A stretch of 64,000 nt of DNA. Origin: Duganella levis (GTDB lineage Bacteria; Pseudomonadota; Gammaproteobacteria; Burkholderiales; Burkholderiaceae_D). The stretch is from assembly GCF_009857605.1 (NCBI RefSeq), contig NZ_WWCT01000012.1, positions 62,001 to 126,000 on the forward strand, in the 5' to 3' direction. The notes beneath the pieces were generated by a model. The model searched no databases. It saw only the letters and a list, made by a program, of their open reading frames with translations, and had not been told where the DNA came from. Position 1 is the stretch's first letter. Each line of letters opens with the position of its first letter. The position numbers and the translations under genes are program-made. Of this stretch, positions 15,703 through 23,450 are shown in pieces.

Positions 15703-16320
15703 ATGTATTACGGAGAGCGCTTCAACAGCATCACGCACACCGTCGGCGCCGCGCTGGCCGCCATCGGCGGCACCCTGCTGATCGTCCAGGCGGCCCGCAG
15801 CGGCGATGCCTGGAAGATCGTGAGCTGCAGCATCTACGCCGCCACCTTGCTGGCACTGTACCTCACGTCCACGCTGTATCACAGCCTGCGTGGCCGCGCC
15901 AAGGACGTGCTGCGGCAGATGGACTATTGCGCCATCTACCTGCTGATCGCCGGCAGTTACACGCCGTTCACGCTGGTCAGCCTGCGCGGACCTTGGGGCT
16001 GGTCGCTGTTTGGCGTGGTGTGGGGACTGGCGCTGATCGGCATCCTGCAGGAACTGTGGTTTGCCAAGGGCGCGCGCGTTCTGTCGCTGCTGATTTACGT
16101 GGCGATGGGCTGGGTGGGCGTGATCGGCGCCAGCCCGCTGATCGACGCGCTGGGCTGGAATGGATTCATGTGGTTGGCGATCGGCGGCCTGGTATATACC
16201 GTGGGCATCGCCTTCTTCGTCACCGACCATAAATGGCGCTATGGACACGGCGTCTGGCATTTGTTTGTACTGGGCGGCAGCGCCTGTCATTTCGGCGCTG
16301 TCATGCTCTACGTGGCGTAA
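15703..16320 (+). CDS. Hemolysin III / PAQR-family membrane protein
   Basis: A 205-residue inner-membrane protein with seven predicted membrane segments. The family motifs are clear: GERFNSITHTVGAALA at the N-terminus, STLYHSLRG, DYCAIYLLIAGSYTPF, and the C-terminal GHGVWHLFVLGGSACHF. The Ser/His/Asp/His set is that of the PAQR/HlyIII zinc-dependent hydrolase-like fold. Bacterial members (YqfA/TrhA) are linked to membrane lipid and fluidity balance. Only 13 bp separate it from the LysR gene on the same strand. Confidence 0.92.
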   Translation: MYYGERFNSITHTVGAALAAIGGTLLIVQAARSGDAWKIVSCSIYAATLLALYLTSTLYHSLRGRAKDVLRQMDYCAIYLLIAGSYTPFTLVSLRGPWGWSLFGVVWGLALIGILQELWFAKGARVLSLLIYVAMGWVGVIGASPLIDALGWNGFMWLAIGGLVYTVGIAFFVTDHKWRYGHGVWHLFVLGGSACHFGAVMLYVA

Positions 16321-16333
16321 GGATAGAACACCC

Positions 16334-17215
16334 GTGGAAATCAATTCGGACGATTTAAAAACCTTTATCACCGTGATCGACAGCGGCACCCTCAGTGCCG
16401 CTTCGGTGCACCTGGGGCAAACCACCTCCGGCGTCAGCCGCGCGCTGTCGCGGTTGGAGGACAAGCTGGCCACCTCGCTGCTGACGCGCACCACGCGCCG
16501 CATGGAGCTGACCGAGGAAGGCCACCTGTTCCTGGAAAAGGCCCGCGCCATCCTCGGCGCGATGGAGGAGGCTGAAGAAACCATTCGCATCCGCCGCCAG
16601 AAGCCGGCCGGCCGTTTGTGCGTGGATGCGGCCTCGCCGTTCATGCTGCATTGCGTGGTGCCACACGTGGCCGAATTCCGCGCCATGTATCCGGACATCC
16701 GGCTCGAACTGAGTAGCAACGACCAGATCGCCGACCTGATCGAGCACCGCACCGACATCGCCATCCGCATCGGCGCGCTGAATGACTCGACGCTGCATGC
16801 GCGTCCGCTCACTTCCAGCCCGCTGTACGTATTGGCCAGTCCGGAATATCTGGCGCAGCACGGCACGCCGCAAACGCCGGAAGACCTGGCGCAGCATTCG
16901 CTGCTAGGCTTTGTGCAGTATGAACTGGGCAACCAGTGGCCGTTGCAGCATGCCACCGGCAACAGCCTGCCGGTGACGCCGTCGATCTCCGCCTCCAGCG
17001 GCGAGACGTTGCGGCAGCTGGCGCTGGCCGGCCAGGGCATCGTTTGCCTGGCCGATTTCATGACCCGCGACGACATTGCCGCCGGCCGCCTGGTCAAGGT
17101 GCTGGAGCCGAATTACACCGGCTACCGCCAGCAGATTCACGCGGTCTACTACCGCAATACCCAGCTGGCGCAGCGCATTAGCTGCTTCCTCGAGTTTTTG
17201 CAGCAAAAACTCTGA
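16334..17215 (+). CDS. LysR-family transcriptional regulator
   Basis: A 293-residue protein with the N-terminal winged helix (DLKTFITVIDSGTLSAASVHL ... SGVSRALSRLEDKLATSLLTR) and the usual two-lobe effector domain. The start is taken as the GTG at 16334: AAGGA lies 9 nt upstream, and the protein then begins exactly at the family N-terminus. A longer open frame upstream only reads through the hemolysin III gene. It may be co-transcribed with that gene. Target and effector are unknown. Confidence 0.9.
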   Translation: MEINSDDLKTFITVIDSGTLSAASVHLGQTTSGVSRALSRLEDKLATSLLTRTTRRMELTEEGHLFLEKARAILGAMEEAEETIRIRRQKPAGRLCVDAASPFMLHCVVPHVAEFRAMYPDIRLELSSNDQIADLIEHRTDIAIRIGALNDSTLHARPLTSSPLYVLASPEYLAQHGTPQTPEDLAQHSLLGFVQYELGNQWPLQHATGNSLPVTPSISASSGETLRQLALAGQGIVCLADFMTRDDIAAGRLVKVLEPNYTGYRQQIHAVYYRNTQLAQRISCFLEFLQQKL

Positions 17216-17366
17216 GCTATCCAGTGTGCGGGCCCGTACAGAGGCCCGCGCCAGGGACGGCTACACTGGCCTTGCGTGCTTGGAGTTCTACGCTCCGCAG
17301 CAGGTGAGCCGATAGCCTCAAGTATCGGCACCAGACAAACGATGTTGCCGCCTTATGGAGGTCATC

Positions 17367-17525
17367 ATGACGCAAACTACCCACCCTTCCAAGCACGCCG
17401 TGCGTGCTTACCTTGAGCGCCGCACCCATGAGGTGAAGCCGCCGCCTACGCCGGAAGAAATTCGCCGGCAACTGGGCTGGGGTTTGATGGGCTTTGAACA
17501 GAAGGTCGGCAACGGCCGCAGTTGA
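17367..17525 (+). CDS. Small 52-residue hypothetical protein
   Basis: ATG at 17367 with a strong GGAGGT 6 nt upstream opens a 52-codon frame ending TGA at 17523-17525. The product is basic at its N-terminal half (HAVRAYLERRTHEVK), then PPPTPEEIRRQLGWGL, a likely helix, and ends GNGRS. It is soluble with no signal peptide. No family is recognised. Codon use is normal for the window, and the strong ribosome site supports it as real. It is flanked by 151 bp and 132 bp of gene-free DNA. Confidence 0.7.
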   Translation: MTQTTHPSKHAVRAYLERRTHEVKPPPTPEEIRRQLGWGLMGFEQKVGNGRS

Positions 17526-17657
17526 TCAATCCGTTGATCGCGCAATTCGCCGATTCTTCGCCGTTCACCGGCCCATTTCCGCCGTTCGCCGAATAGCAGT
17601 TTCCCCGCCAGCAGTTCCCCGGTATTGTTACATTCATACCGACTTGGGGGACTTAAC

Positions 17658-18038
17658 ATGAACGTAGCAACCGCTTATCGCTGGCGCAAGCAGCTGGTCT
17701 GGGGCCTGGCCCTGATCATCGCCGGCACCGTCATCCTGCTGGCGCAAATCGACGTGCTGGACATCGACCTCAATCCCGCCCATTTCTGGCGCTGGTGGCC
17801 TTGGCTGGTGGTCATCAGCGGCGTCACCAAAATCATTCCTCCGACGACCTCACGCTACTTCACCGAAGGCTGGTGGGAGATCTTCTTCGCCGGCTGGTGG
17901 TACGTCTCCTTCAATCACCTGTGGGGCCTGGGCTTCGGCCAGACCTGGCCGGCGCTGATCGTCGCCTGGGGTGTTGGCATGATGCTGCGTCCCCTGTTGG
18001 ATAACATCTTCCCACCATCGATCAAGGAGCAGGCATGA
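17658..18038 (+). CDS. Small membrane protein, LiaI/LiaF-type transmembrane domain
   Basis: A 126-residue inner-membrane protein with about four hydrophobic segments (LVWGLALIIAGTVILLAQI, WWPWLVVISGVTKII and two more), the pattern of LiaI/LiaF-like membrane domains (DUF5668 type). The ATG at 17658 follows a GGGGGA site; the longer frame from 17625 lacks one. Its stop overlaps the start of the LiaF-like gene by 4 nt. It starts a four-gene cluster ending in a LytS/LytTR two-component pair, which suggests a role in sensing envelope stress. Confidence 0.8.
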   Translation: MNVATAYRWRKQLVWGLALIIAGTVILLAQIDVLDIDLNPAHFWRWWPWLVVISGVTKIIPPTTSRYFTEGWWEIFFAGWWYVSFNHLWGLGFGQTWPALIVAWGVGMMLRPLLDNIFPPSIKEQA

Positions 18039-18745
18039 GAAACCGTCGCCGCGAGCGCAATCCCGCCACGCAAATGATCATCGGCCTGTTCGTCATCGGT
18101 GTCGGCATGCTGTTCCTGCTGGATAACCTGGGCTGGCTGGATCTGGACCTGCGCATCCACATCTTCCCGACCATCCTGATCGCCGCCGGCATCCTTAAAG
18201 TGCTGCAAACCCGCACCCAGTCCGGCGTGGTGGTGGGCGGCGGGCTGATAGCGGCGGGTTCCCTGTTCATGCTAAAGGAAATGGGCTACCTGGGGATAGA
18301 CTGGCGCAACCTGTGGCCGGTGTTCATGATCGCGGCCGGCGTGGCGGTGGTGATCAAGTCCAATATCAACCGCAATGCGCCGGCGGCGAATGCGCCATCG
18401 CTGGACAAGGACGCTGACGATACGGTGATCAACGCCACCGCCATCATGGGCGGCTTCAAGCGCCGCATCACGACGCAGGATTTTAAAGGCGGCGAAATCA
18501 CCGCCATCATGGGCGGCTGTGAACTGGACCTGCGCCAGTCCAGCATCAACGGCGACGCCGTGCTGAATGTCTACGCGCTGTTCGGCGGCATCACCGTCAA
18601 AGTGCCGATCGACTGGACCGTGATGCTGGAAGGGACGCCGATCATGGGAGGCTTTGAAGAAAAAACCGTGCCGCCTGCCGCCGTCGGCAAGCGCCTGATC
18701 GTGCGCGGCTACGTCATCATGGGCGGCCTGGAAGTGCGTAACTGA
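18035..18745 (+). CDS. LiaF-like protein (membrane domain plus LiaF C-terminal beta domain)
   Basis: A 236-residue protein. The N-terminal 110 residues hold four membrane segments. The C-terminal part (about 125-236) is the LiaF/VraT-type beta domain built on repeated turns: AIMGGFKR, AIMGGCELDLR, LFGGITVKVP, PIMGGFEEK and VIMGGLEVRN. In Firmicutes LiaF restrains the LiaS kinase until the cell envelope is stressed. Here the kinase downstream is of the LytS type. It overlaps its neighbours by 4 nt and 1 nt, so the cluster is tightly coupled. Confidence 0.88.
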   Translation: MRNRRRERNPATQMIIGLFVIGVGMLFLLDNLGWLDLDLRIHIFPTILIAAGILKVLQTRTQSGVVVGGGLIAAGSLFMLKEMGYLGIDWRNLWPVFMIAAGVAVVIKSNINRNAPAANAPSLDKDADDTVINATAIMGGFKRRITTQDFKGGEITAIMGGCELDLRQSSINGDAVLNVYALFGGITVKVPIDWTVMLEGTPIMGGFEEKTVPPAAVGKRLIVRGYVIMGGLEVRN

Positions 18746-19824
18746 TGCTGGAGATTTCCTCCAGCCGGCGCGGACTGGCGATCTACCTGCTGGTCTGGCT
18801 GTTTCTCGGCTGTGCGCTGGCCGGCGTGATTCGCGTCGCCAGTGACACGCCACTGGTCAACGCGCTGCTGTTCGCGATTCCGCTGAATGTGCTGTACGCC
18901 TTTGCGGCGGGCTACTCGGCTTACTACGTGTGCCGCGCCTATCCGCTGGGCGGGCCGCGGCCAGGGCAGCTGGCGCTGGTGCTGACGGTGGCGGGCGTGG
19001 TGTCCGGCTTTCTTTGGCTGAGCATCGCCAATCTGTGGAACGGGCTTTGCCTGCTGCTGGGAGCTACATGGAGCGGCATCGTCATCACCTCGCAGCTGTC
19101 GGTGTTGATGGTGGTGCTGGGCGTGCTGCTGTATGGCTTCGCAGCGGCGCTGCATTATCTGGTGATTGAATTCGTGCGCGCCAAGAACGCCGAACAGCGT
19201 GAACTGGAATCGCTGCTGATGGCGCAGGAGGCCGAACTGCGCATGCTGCGCACGCAGATCGATCCGCACTTTTTGTTCAACAGCCTGAATTCCATCAGCG
19301 CGCTGACGTCGCAAGATCCCAAGGCGGCGCGCCGCATGACGTTGGAGCTGGCCAGCTTCTTCCGCCAGAGCCTCGGCATGGAGGCGCACAAGAAGGTGAC
19401 GCTGGGTGAGGAGATGATCCTGATCCGTCACTTCCTGGCGATCGAGCAGGTGCGCTTTGGCGAGCGCTTACAGGTGGAAGAGGTGATGGGCGAAGGCGCG
19501 GCGGAATGCCTGGTACCGCCGATGATCATCCAGCCGCTGGTGGAGAACGCCGTCAAGCACGGCATCTGCAATATGCCTGAAGGCGGCACGGTACGCATCA
19601 CCGCGCGGCGGGCTGGTTCGATCTTGCAGATCAGCGTCACCAATCCGGTGGACGAGGATATGTCCTCGGTCCGCAGCGAAGGCCATGGCATCGGCGTGAC
19701 CAACGTGCGCCAGCGTCTGGCCGGCGCCTACAAACACGAAGCCGGCATCCATTGGGGCCGGCATGACAACAGCTTTGGCGTGGACATCACAATGCCCGCG
19801 CAAACAAGCGAACAAGGGGAGTAG
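18745..19824 (+). CDS. LytS/YehU-type membrane sensor histidine kinase
   Basis: A 359-residue kinase with four or five membrane segments in the first 150 residues, then the His_kinase domain motif RTQIDPHFLFNSLNSISAL with phospho-acceptor H175, and a HATPase domain (LVENAVKHGI ... GHGIGVTNVRQRL). The ATG overlaps the stop of the LiaF-like gene by 1 nt. It is encoded just before its LytTR response regulator. The signal is probably envelope related, judging from the LiaF-like gene. Confidence 0.93.
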   Translation: MLEISSSRRGLAIYLLVWLFLGCALAGVIRVASDTPLVNALLFAIPLNVLYAFAAGYSAYYVCRAYPLGGPRPGQLALVLTVAGVVSGFLWLSIANLWNGLCLLLGATWSGIVITSQLSVLMVVLGVLLYGFAAALHYLVIEFVRAKNAEQRELESLLMAQEAELRMLRTQIDPHFLFNSLNSISALTSQDPKAARRMTLELASFFRQSLGMEAHKKVTLGEEMILIRHFLAIEQVRFGERLQVEEVMGEGAAECLVPPMIIQPLVENAVKHGICNMPEGGTVRITARRAGSILQISVTNPVDEDMSSVRSEGHGIGVTNVRQRLAGAYKHEAGIHWGRHDNSFGVDITMPAQTSEQGE

Positions 19825-19828
19825 AGCA

Positions 19829-20560
19829 ATGCGTATCATCATCGTGGACGATGAAATGCTGGCGCGCGGCGTGGTGCGCGAATATTTGTCCGAGCATGCG
19901 GACGTGGAGATCGTGGCCGAATGCGCCAATGGTTTCGAAGCGGTGAAAGCGATTACCGAACTATCACCGGACCTGGTATTCCTGGATATCCAGATGCCCA
20001 AGCTGGATGGTTTTGAAGTGGCCGAACTGGCCGGCAGCAAGACGCGCTATATCTTCGCCACCGCGTTCGACCAGTATGCGATCAAGGCGTTTGAATTTCA
20101 CGCGCTGGATTATCTGCTGAAGCCATTCAGCCAGCAGCGCTTTGACCAGGCCCTGGCGCATGCGCGCGCCAACCTCGGCGCCGGCGGCGACGCGGTCGAG
20201 AAGATGGTGCGCGAAGCCGCTGGCCGCAGCAAGCCACTGGGCCGCGTGCTGATACGGGACGGCGCCAAGGTTCACGTCATCAATGCCGACAAAATCGTGT
20301 CGATCGAAGCGCAGGACGATTACGTGCAGATCCGCTCGGAGGGCAAATCGTACCTGAAGAATCAGCGCATGACGGAGCTTGAAGGACAGCTCGACCCCGA
20401 GCAGTTCCTGCGCATTCACCGCTCCTATATCGTCAATATCGCCCATGTCGAGCGGATCGAGCAGGCGACCAAAGACAGTTATGCTGCAATCCTCAAGGAT
20501 GGCAGCAAGCTCCCCATCAGCCGCACCGGCTATCAGAAAATCAGGACTGTGATGCAGTAA
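19829..20560 (+). CDS. LytTR-family response regulator
   Basis: A 243-residue regulator. The receiver domain has the acidic pair in IIIVDDEM and the phospho-acceptor D53 in VFLDIQMPK, with K in LLKPF. The C-terminal LytTR DNA-binding domain runs from about 140 (RVLIRDGAKVHVINADKIVSI) to the end (LPISRTGYQKIR). The ATG at 19829 is chosen on the AAGGGGA site; the frame before it reads through the kinase end. LytTR regulators bind paired 9-bp direct repeats; no clear pair was picked out here. Confidence 0.94.
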   Translation: MRIIIVDDEMLARGVVREYLSEHADVEIVAECANGFEAVKAITELSPDLVFLDIQMPKLDGFEVAELAGSKTRYIFATAFDQYAIKAFEFHALDYLLKPFSQQRFDQALAHARANLGAGGDAVEKMVREAAGRSKPLGRVLIRDGAKVHVINADKIVSIEAQDDYVQIRSEGKSYLKNQRMTELEGQLDPEQFLRIHRSYIVNIAHVERIEQATKDSYAAILKDGSKLPISRTGYQKIRTVMQ

Positions 20561-20586
20561 CTATTCAGCGCGGACGACCTGATAAA

Positions 20587-21045
20587 TTATTTGTTGGCGC
20601 GGTGCCCGTAGCTCAGCGCGCGGGTGACCTGCCATTCGTCGCCGCGCTGACGCCAGATAATGGTGAATTCAGCGATGCCTTCGCATTTGCCGCTGCCGAA
20701 CTGGCAGAAGGTGTGCGAGCCGGTGGCGATGGCGCCGAAGTCCTTCACTGGCACCACCTTTAAACTGCCGGGCACCAGTTCGCGCTGGTAATCGCCGCAG
20801 ACGTTCTTCCCGGTTTGCGCGATCATGACGTCGCGCGTCCAGGTGACGCCAGCGTTGTCGTGATAGAACTCGACGTTGGGATCGAAGTAGCTGGCGTATT
20901 TGTCCAGCTGCCCCGGTTTGTCGCACTGGTTGAAGGCGGTGAACATCTCGCTGTCCAGCCGCGTGATGGTGGCGGTCAGCGCCGCGTTGTCGGCTGCTTG
21001 CACGCTGCCGGCGCATAACAGAATGCTGATGGCTAGTTTCTTCAT
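20587..21045 (-). CDS. Exported NTF2-like (SnoaL/DUF4440-type) protein
   Basis: A 152-residue protein with a signal peptide (MKKLAISILLCAGSVQA). The mature part reads like the NTF2/SnoaL fold: TRLDSEMFTAFNQCD, YASYFDPNVEFYHDNAGVTW, then FGAIATGSHTFCQ and FTIIWRQRGDEWQVTRALSYGH. Members may be enzymes or ligand carriers. The ATG at 21045 follows GAGGAG, and the signal peptide begins there; earlier in-frame starts are not supported. It is convergent with the LytTR gene and lies downstream of the helicase gene on the same strand. Confidence 0.8.
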   Translation of the reverse strand: MKKLAISILLCAGSVQAADNAALTATITRLDSEMFTAFNQCDKPGQLDKYASYFDPNVEFYHDNAGVTWTRDVMIAQTGKNVCGDYQRELVPGSLKVVPVKDFGAIATGSHTFCQFGSGKCEGIAEFTIIWRQRGDEWQVTRALSYGHRANK

Positions 21046-21095
21046 GTCCGTCTCCTCGTGGTTGCGATGAGCGGCCATCTTAATTGAGCTACCGT

Positions 21096-23450
21096 CTAGG
21101 CTTCCGCGTTTTCCGACGAATCGCGGTTTGCGAGGGGCGAATGGCGTTCTATGCTCCACCAGCTGGGCATCAGCTCCTGGATCTCGGGCCGGCCGAAGCG
21201 GTCGTCGATCAGGTAGACGGTGCCACGGTCCGACGTGGTGCGGATCACGCGGCCCGCCGCTTGCACCACCTTCTGCATGCCGGGATAGGTGTAGGTGTAG
21301 TCGTAGCCGGCGCCGAAGATGGTCTCCATGCGCGCCCGTATCTGCTCGTTGACCGGATTGATTTGCGGCAGGCCGAGCGTGGCGACAAAGGCGCCGATCA
21401 GGCGCGCGCCCGGCAGGTCGACCCCTTCGCCGAAGGAGCCGCCCAGTACCGCGAAGCCGATGCCTTCGCTATCGAGCGTAAAACGGTCGAGGAATTGCGC
21501 GCGCTCCGCTTCATCCATGCGGCGCGACTGGCGCCACACCGGCACATCCGGATACAGTTCGCTGAACTGGTTGGCCGCCTTTTCCATGTAATCGAAACTA
21601 CTGAAGAAGGCGAGGTAGTTGCCGCGTTGCGCCGCGTACTGCTTGCCCATCAAGTGGGCGATGGGACGCAGCGATTGCTGGCGGTGCGCGTAGCGCGTGG
21701 AGATGTGCGACGCCACCTGCACCGACAGCTGCTCGGCCGCGAACGGCGATTCCACATCGACCCACGCGGTGGTCTCCGGCATGCCGAGCATGTCGCCGAA
21801 GTAGTTCCATGGACTGAGCGTGGCCGAGAACAGGGCCGTGGTGTGCGTGCTGTCAAAGCGTGGCTTCAGGTACGGCGCCGGCACGATGTTGCGGATGCAG
21901 AGTACCGAGTTGCTATTGCTGGCGCGCGCGCCGGGCGACTTTTCAATATCGAACAACGCGTGGTCGCCAAAGCTCTCGGCCAGCTTGGCGAACATCAGCG
22001 CGTTGAAGTAGAAGCTTTGCAGATCCGGCTCCACATAGCCGGGATGGTCGGCCATATAGTCGGAGATGGCGGTGGCCGCCGTCTGCAAGGCGCCCATGAA
22101 TTTTTCCGGCAGCGCGGCATAGGACTGGTACTCGGCCGATTGGTCTTTCTCCAGCTGGTTCCATTGCTTGTGCACGCGATCAAGTGGCTTTTTCAATTCC
22201 TCGGGGACGATCTTGCGCAGCAGGCGCACGCCGTCGTGCTCCATGTCGGCCGAATACATCTTGCGCGCGCGCGACACCATGTTGTGCGCCTCGTCCACCA
22301 GCACGTTGACCTTCCAGTCGTTGAGCTGCGTGAGGCTGTGCAGCATGGCGCTGCTGTCGAAGTAGTAGTTGTAGTCGCCGATGACGACGTCGCACCAGCG
22401 CGCCATTTCGCTGCTCAGGTAATACGGGCAGACGTTGTGGGCGAGGGCGATGGCGCGCAGCGTGTCGCGGTCCAGGGCCGGCGGGGCGCTGCCGGAACCT
22501 TCGCTGCCTGATGGCGCCATCAAGGCCAGCGCCGATGCGCGCGCGTCCGGCAGGCGGTCGTAGAAGCCTTTCGCCAGCGGACAGGAGTCGCCGTGGCAGG
22601 CCTTGTCCGGATTGACGCAGGCGGTGCTCTTGGCCGCCAGCTCCAGCGTGCGCAGTGGCAGCAGTGGCGCGCCTTCGCGGATCAGGTCCACCGCATCCAG
22701 CGCCATTTGCCGGCCGGAGGTTTTCGCGGCCAGGAAGAAGATCTTGTCGACGCCATGGTCGGCGCTGGCCTTCAGCATCGGGAACAGGCTGCCGACGCTT
22801 TTGCCGATGCCGGTGGGCGCTTGCGCCAGCAGGCACACCTTGCGGTTGCTGGCACGGTACATGGCTTCCGCCAGCTGGCGCTGGCCGGGACGAAAGTCGC
22901 TGTAGGGGAAGCGCATCGCCTTCAGTTGCAGGTCGCGTTCCGCGCGGTGCGCCAGCTCCTGCTCCGCCCATCTGATGAACAGGCCGCACTGCTGCTCGAA
23001 CCAGGCTTGCAGATCGGTGGCCGTGTGATCTTCATGCAGCACGGTTTCCTTCTGGCTGCCGATGTCGAAGTAGACCAGCGCCAGGCGGATTTTTTCCAGT
23101 CCGCGATCCTTGCACAGCAGGTGGCCGTAGACTTTGACCTGCGCCCAGTGCAGCGCGCGCTGGTTGTCCGGCATCTTCTTCAAATCGCCGCGATAGGTCT
23201 TGATTTCTTCCAGGCGGTTGGCGCGGACATCGTAGCCATCGGCGCGGCCGCGCACGTGCAGCGGGCCGAAGTCGCCGGACAGCGAGATCTCGGTTTCGTA
23301 ATCGTCATCGCGGCGCGAGGTCACCACGCCATGGCCGGCGATGCCTTCCTGAGCGGTGGGCGAGGGCGTGAAGCGCAGATCGAGGTCGCCGGTCTTGGCG
23401 GTGAACTCGCACAGCGCGCGCACGGCGACGGTGTAGCGGGCCGGCGTCAT
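21096..23450 (-). CDS. DinG/XPD-like Fe-S DNA helicase
   Basis: A 784-residue superfamily 2 helicase of the Rad3/XPD/DinG type. It shows the Q-like FRPGQRQLAEAM, Walker A TGIGKS, the DEAH box VLVDEAHNM, and the C-terminal GGSFGEGVDLPG and AAGRVIRT motifs. Four cysteines between Walker A and the DEAH box (STAC, DKAC, DSC, NVC) match a [4Fe-4S] cluster domain. An N-terminal PD-(D/E)xK-like region (about 1-170) precedes the helicase core, as in CRISPR-Cas4-like or AddB-type fusions, but this part is less certain. The ATG at 23450 overlaps the upstream stop as ATGA. It probably unwinds damaged DNA together with the FAN1-type nuclease. Confidence 0.9.
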   Translation of the reverse strand: MTPARYTVAVRALCEFTAKTGDLDLRFTPSPTAQEGIAGHGVVTSRRDDDYETEISLSGDFGPLHVRGRADGYDVRANRLEEIKTYRGDLKKMPDNQRALHWAQVKVYGHLLCKDRGLEKIRLALVYFDIGSQKETVLHEDHTATDLQAWFEQQCGLFIRWAEQELAHRAERDLQLKAMRFPYSDFRPGQRQLAEAMYRASNRKVCLLAQAPTGIGKSVGSLFPMLKASADHGVDKIFFLAAKTSGRQMALDAVDLIREGAPLLPLRTLELAAKSTACVNPDKACHGDSCPLAKGFYDRLPDARASALALMAPSGSEGSGSAPPALDRDTLRAIALAHNVCPYYLSSEMARWCDVVIGDYNYYFDSSAMLHSLTQLNDWKVNVLVDEAHNMVSRARKMYSADMEHDGVRLLRKIVPEELKKPLDRVHKQWNQLEKDQSAEYQSYAALPEKFMGALQTAATAISDYMADHPGYVEPDLQSFYFNALMFAKLAESFGDHALFDIEKSPGARASNSNSVLCIRNIVPAPYLKPRFDSTHTTALFSATLSPWNYFGDMLGMPETTAWVDVESPFAAEQLSVQVASHISTRYAHRQQSLRPIAHLMGKQYAAQRGNYLAFFSSFDYMEKAANQFSELYPDVPVWRQSRRMDEAERAQFLDRFTLDSEGIGFAVLGGSFGEGVDLPGARLIGAFVATLGLPQINPVNEQIRARMETIFGAGYDYTYTYPGMQKVVQAAGRVIRTTSDRGTVYLIDDRFGRPEIQELMPSWWSIERHSPLANRDSSENAEA

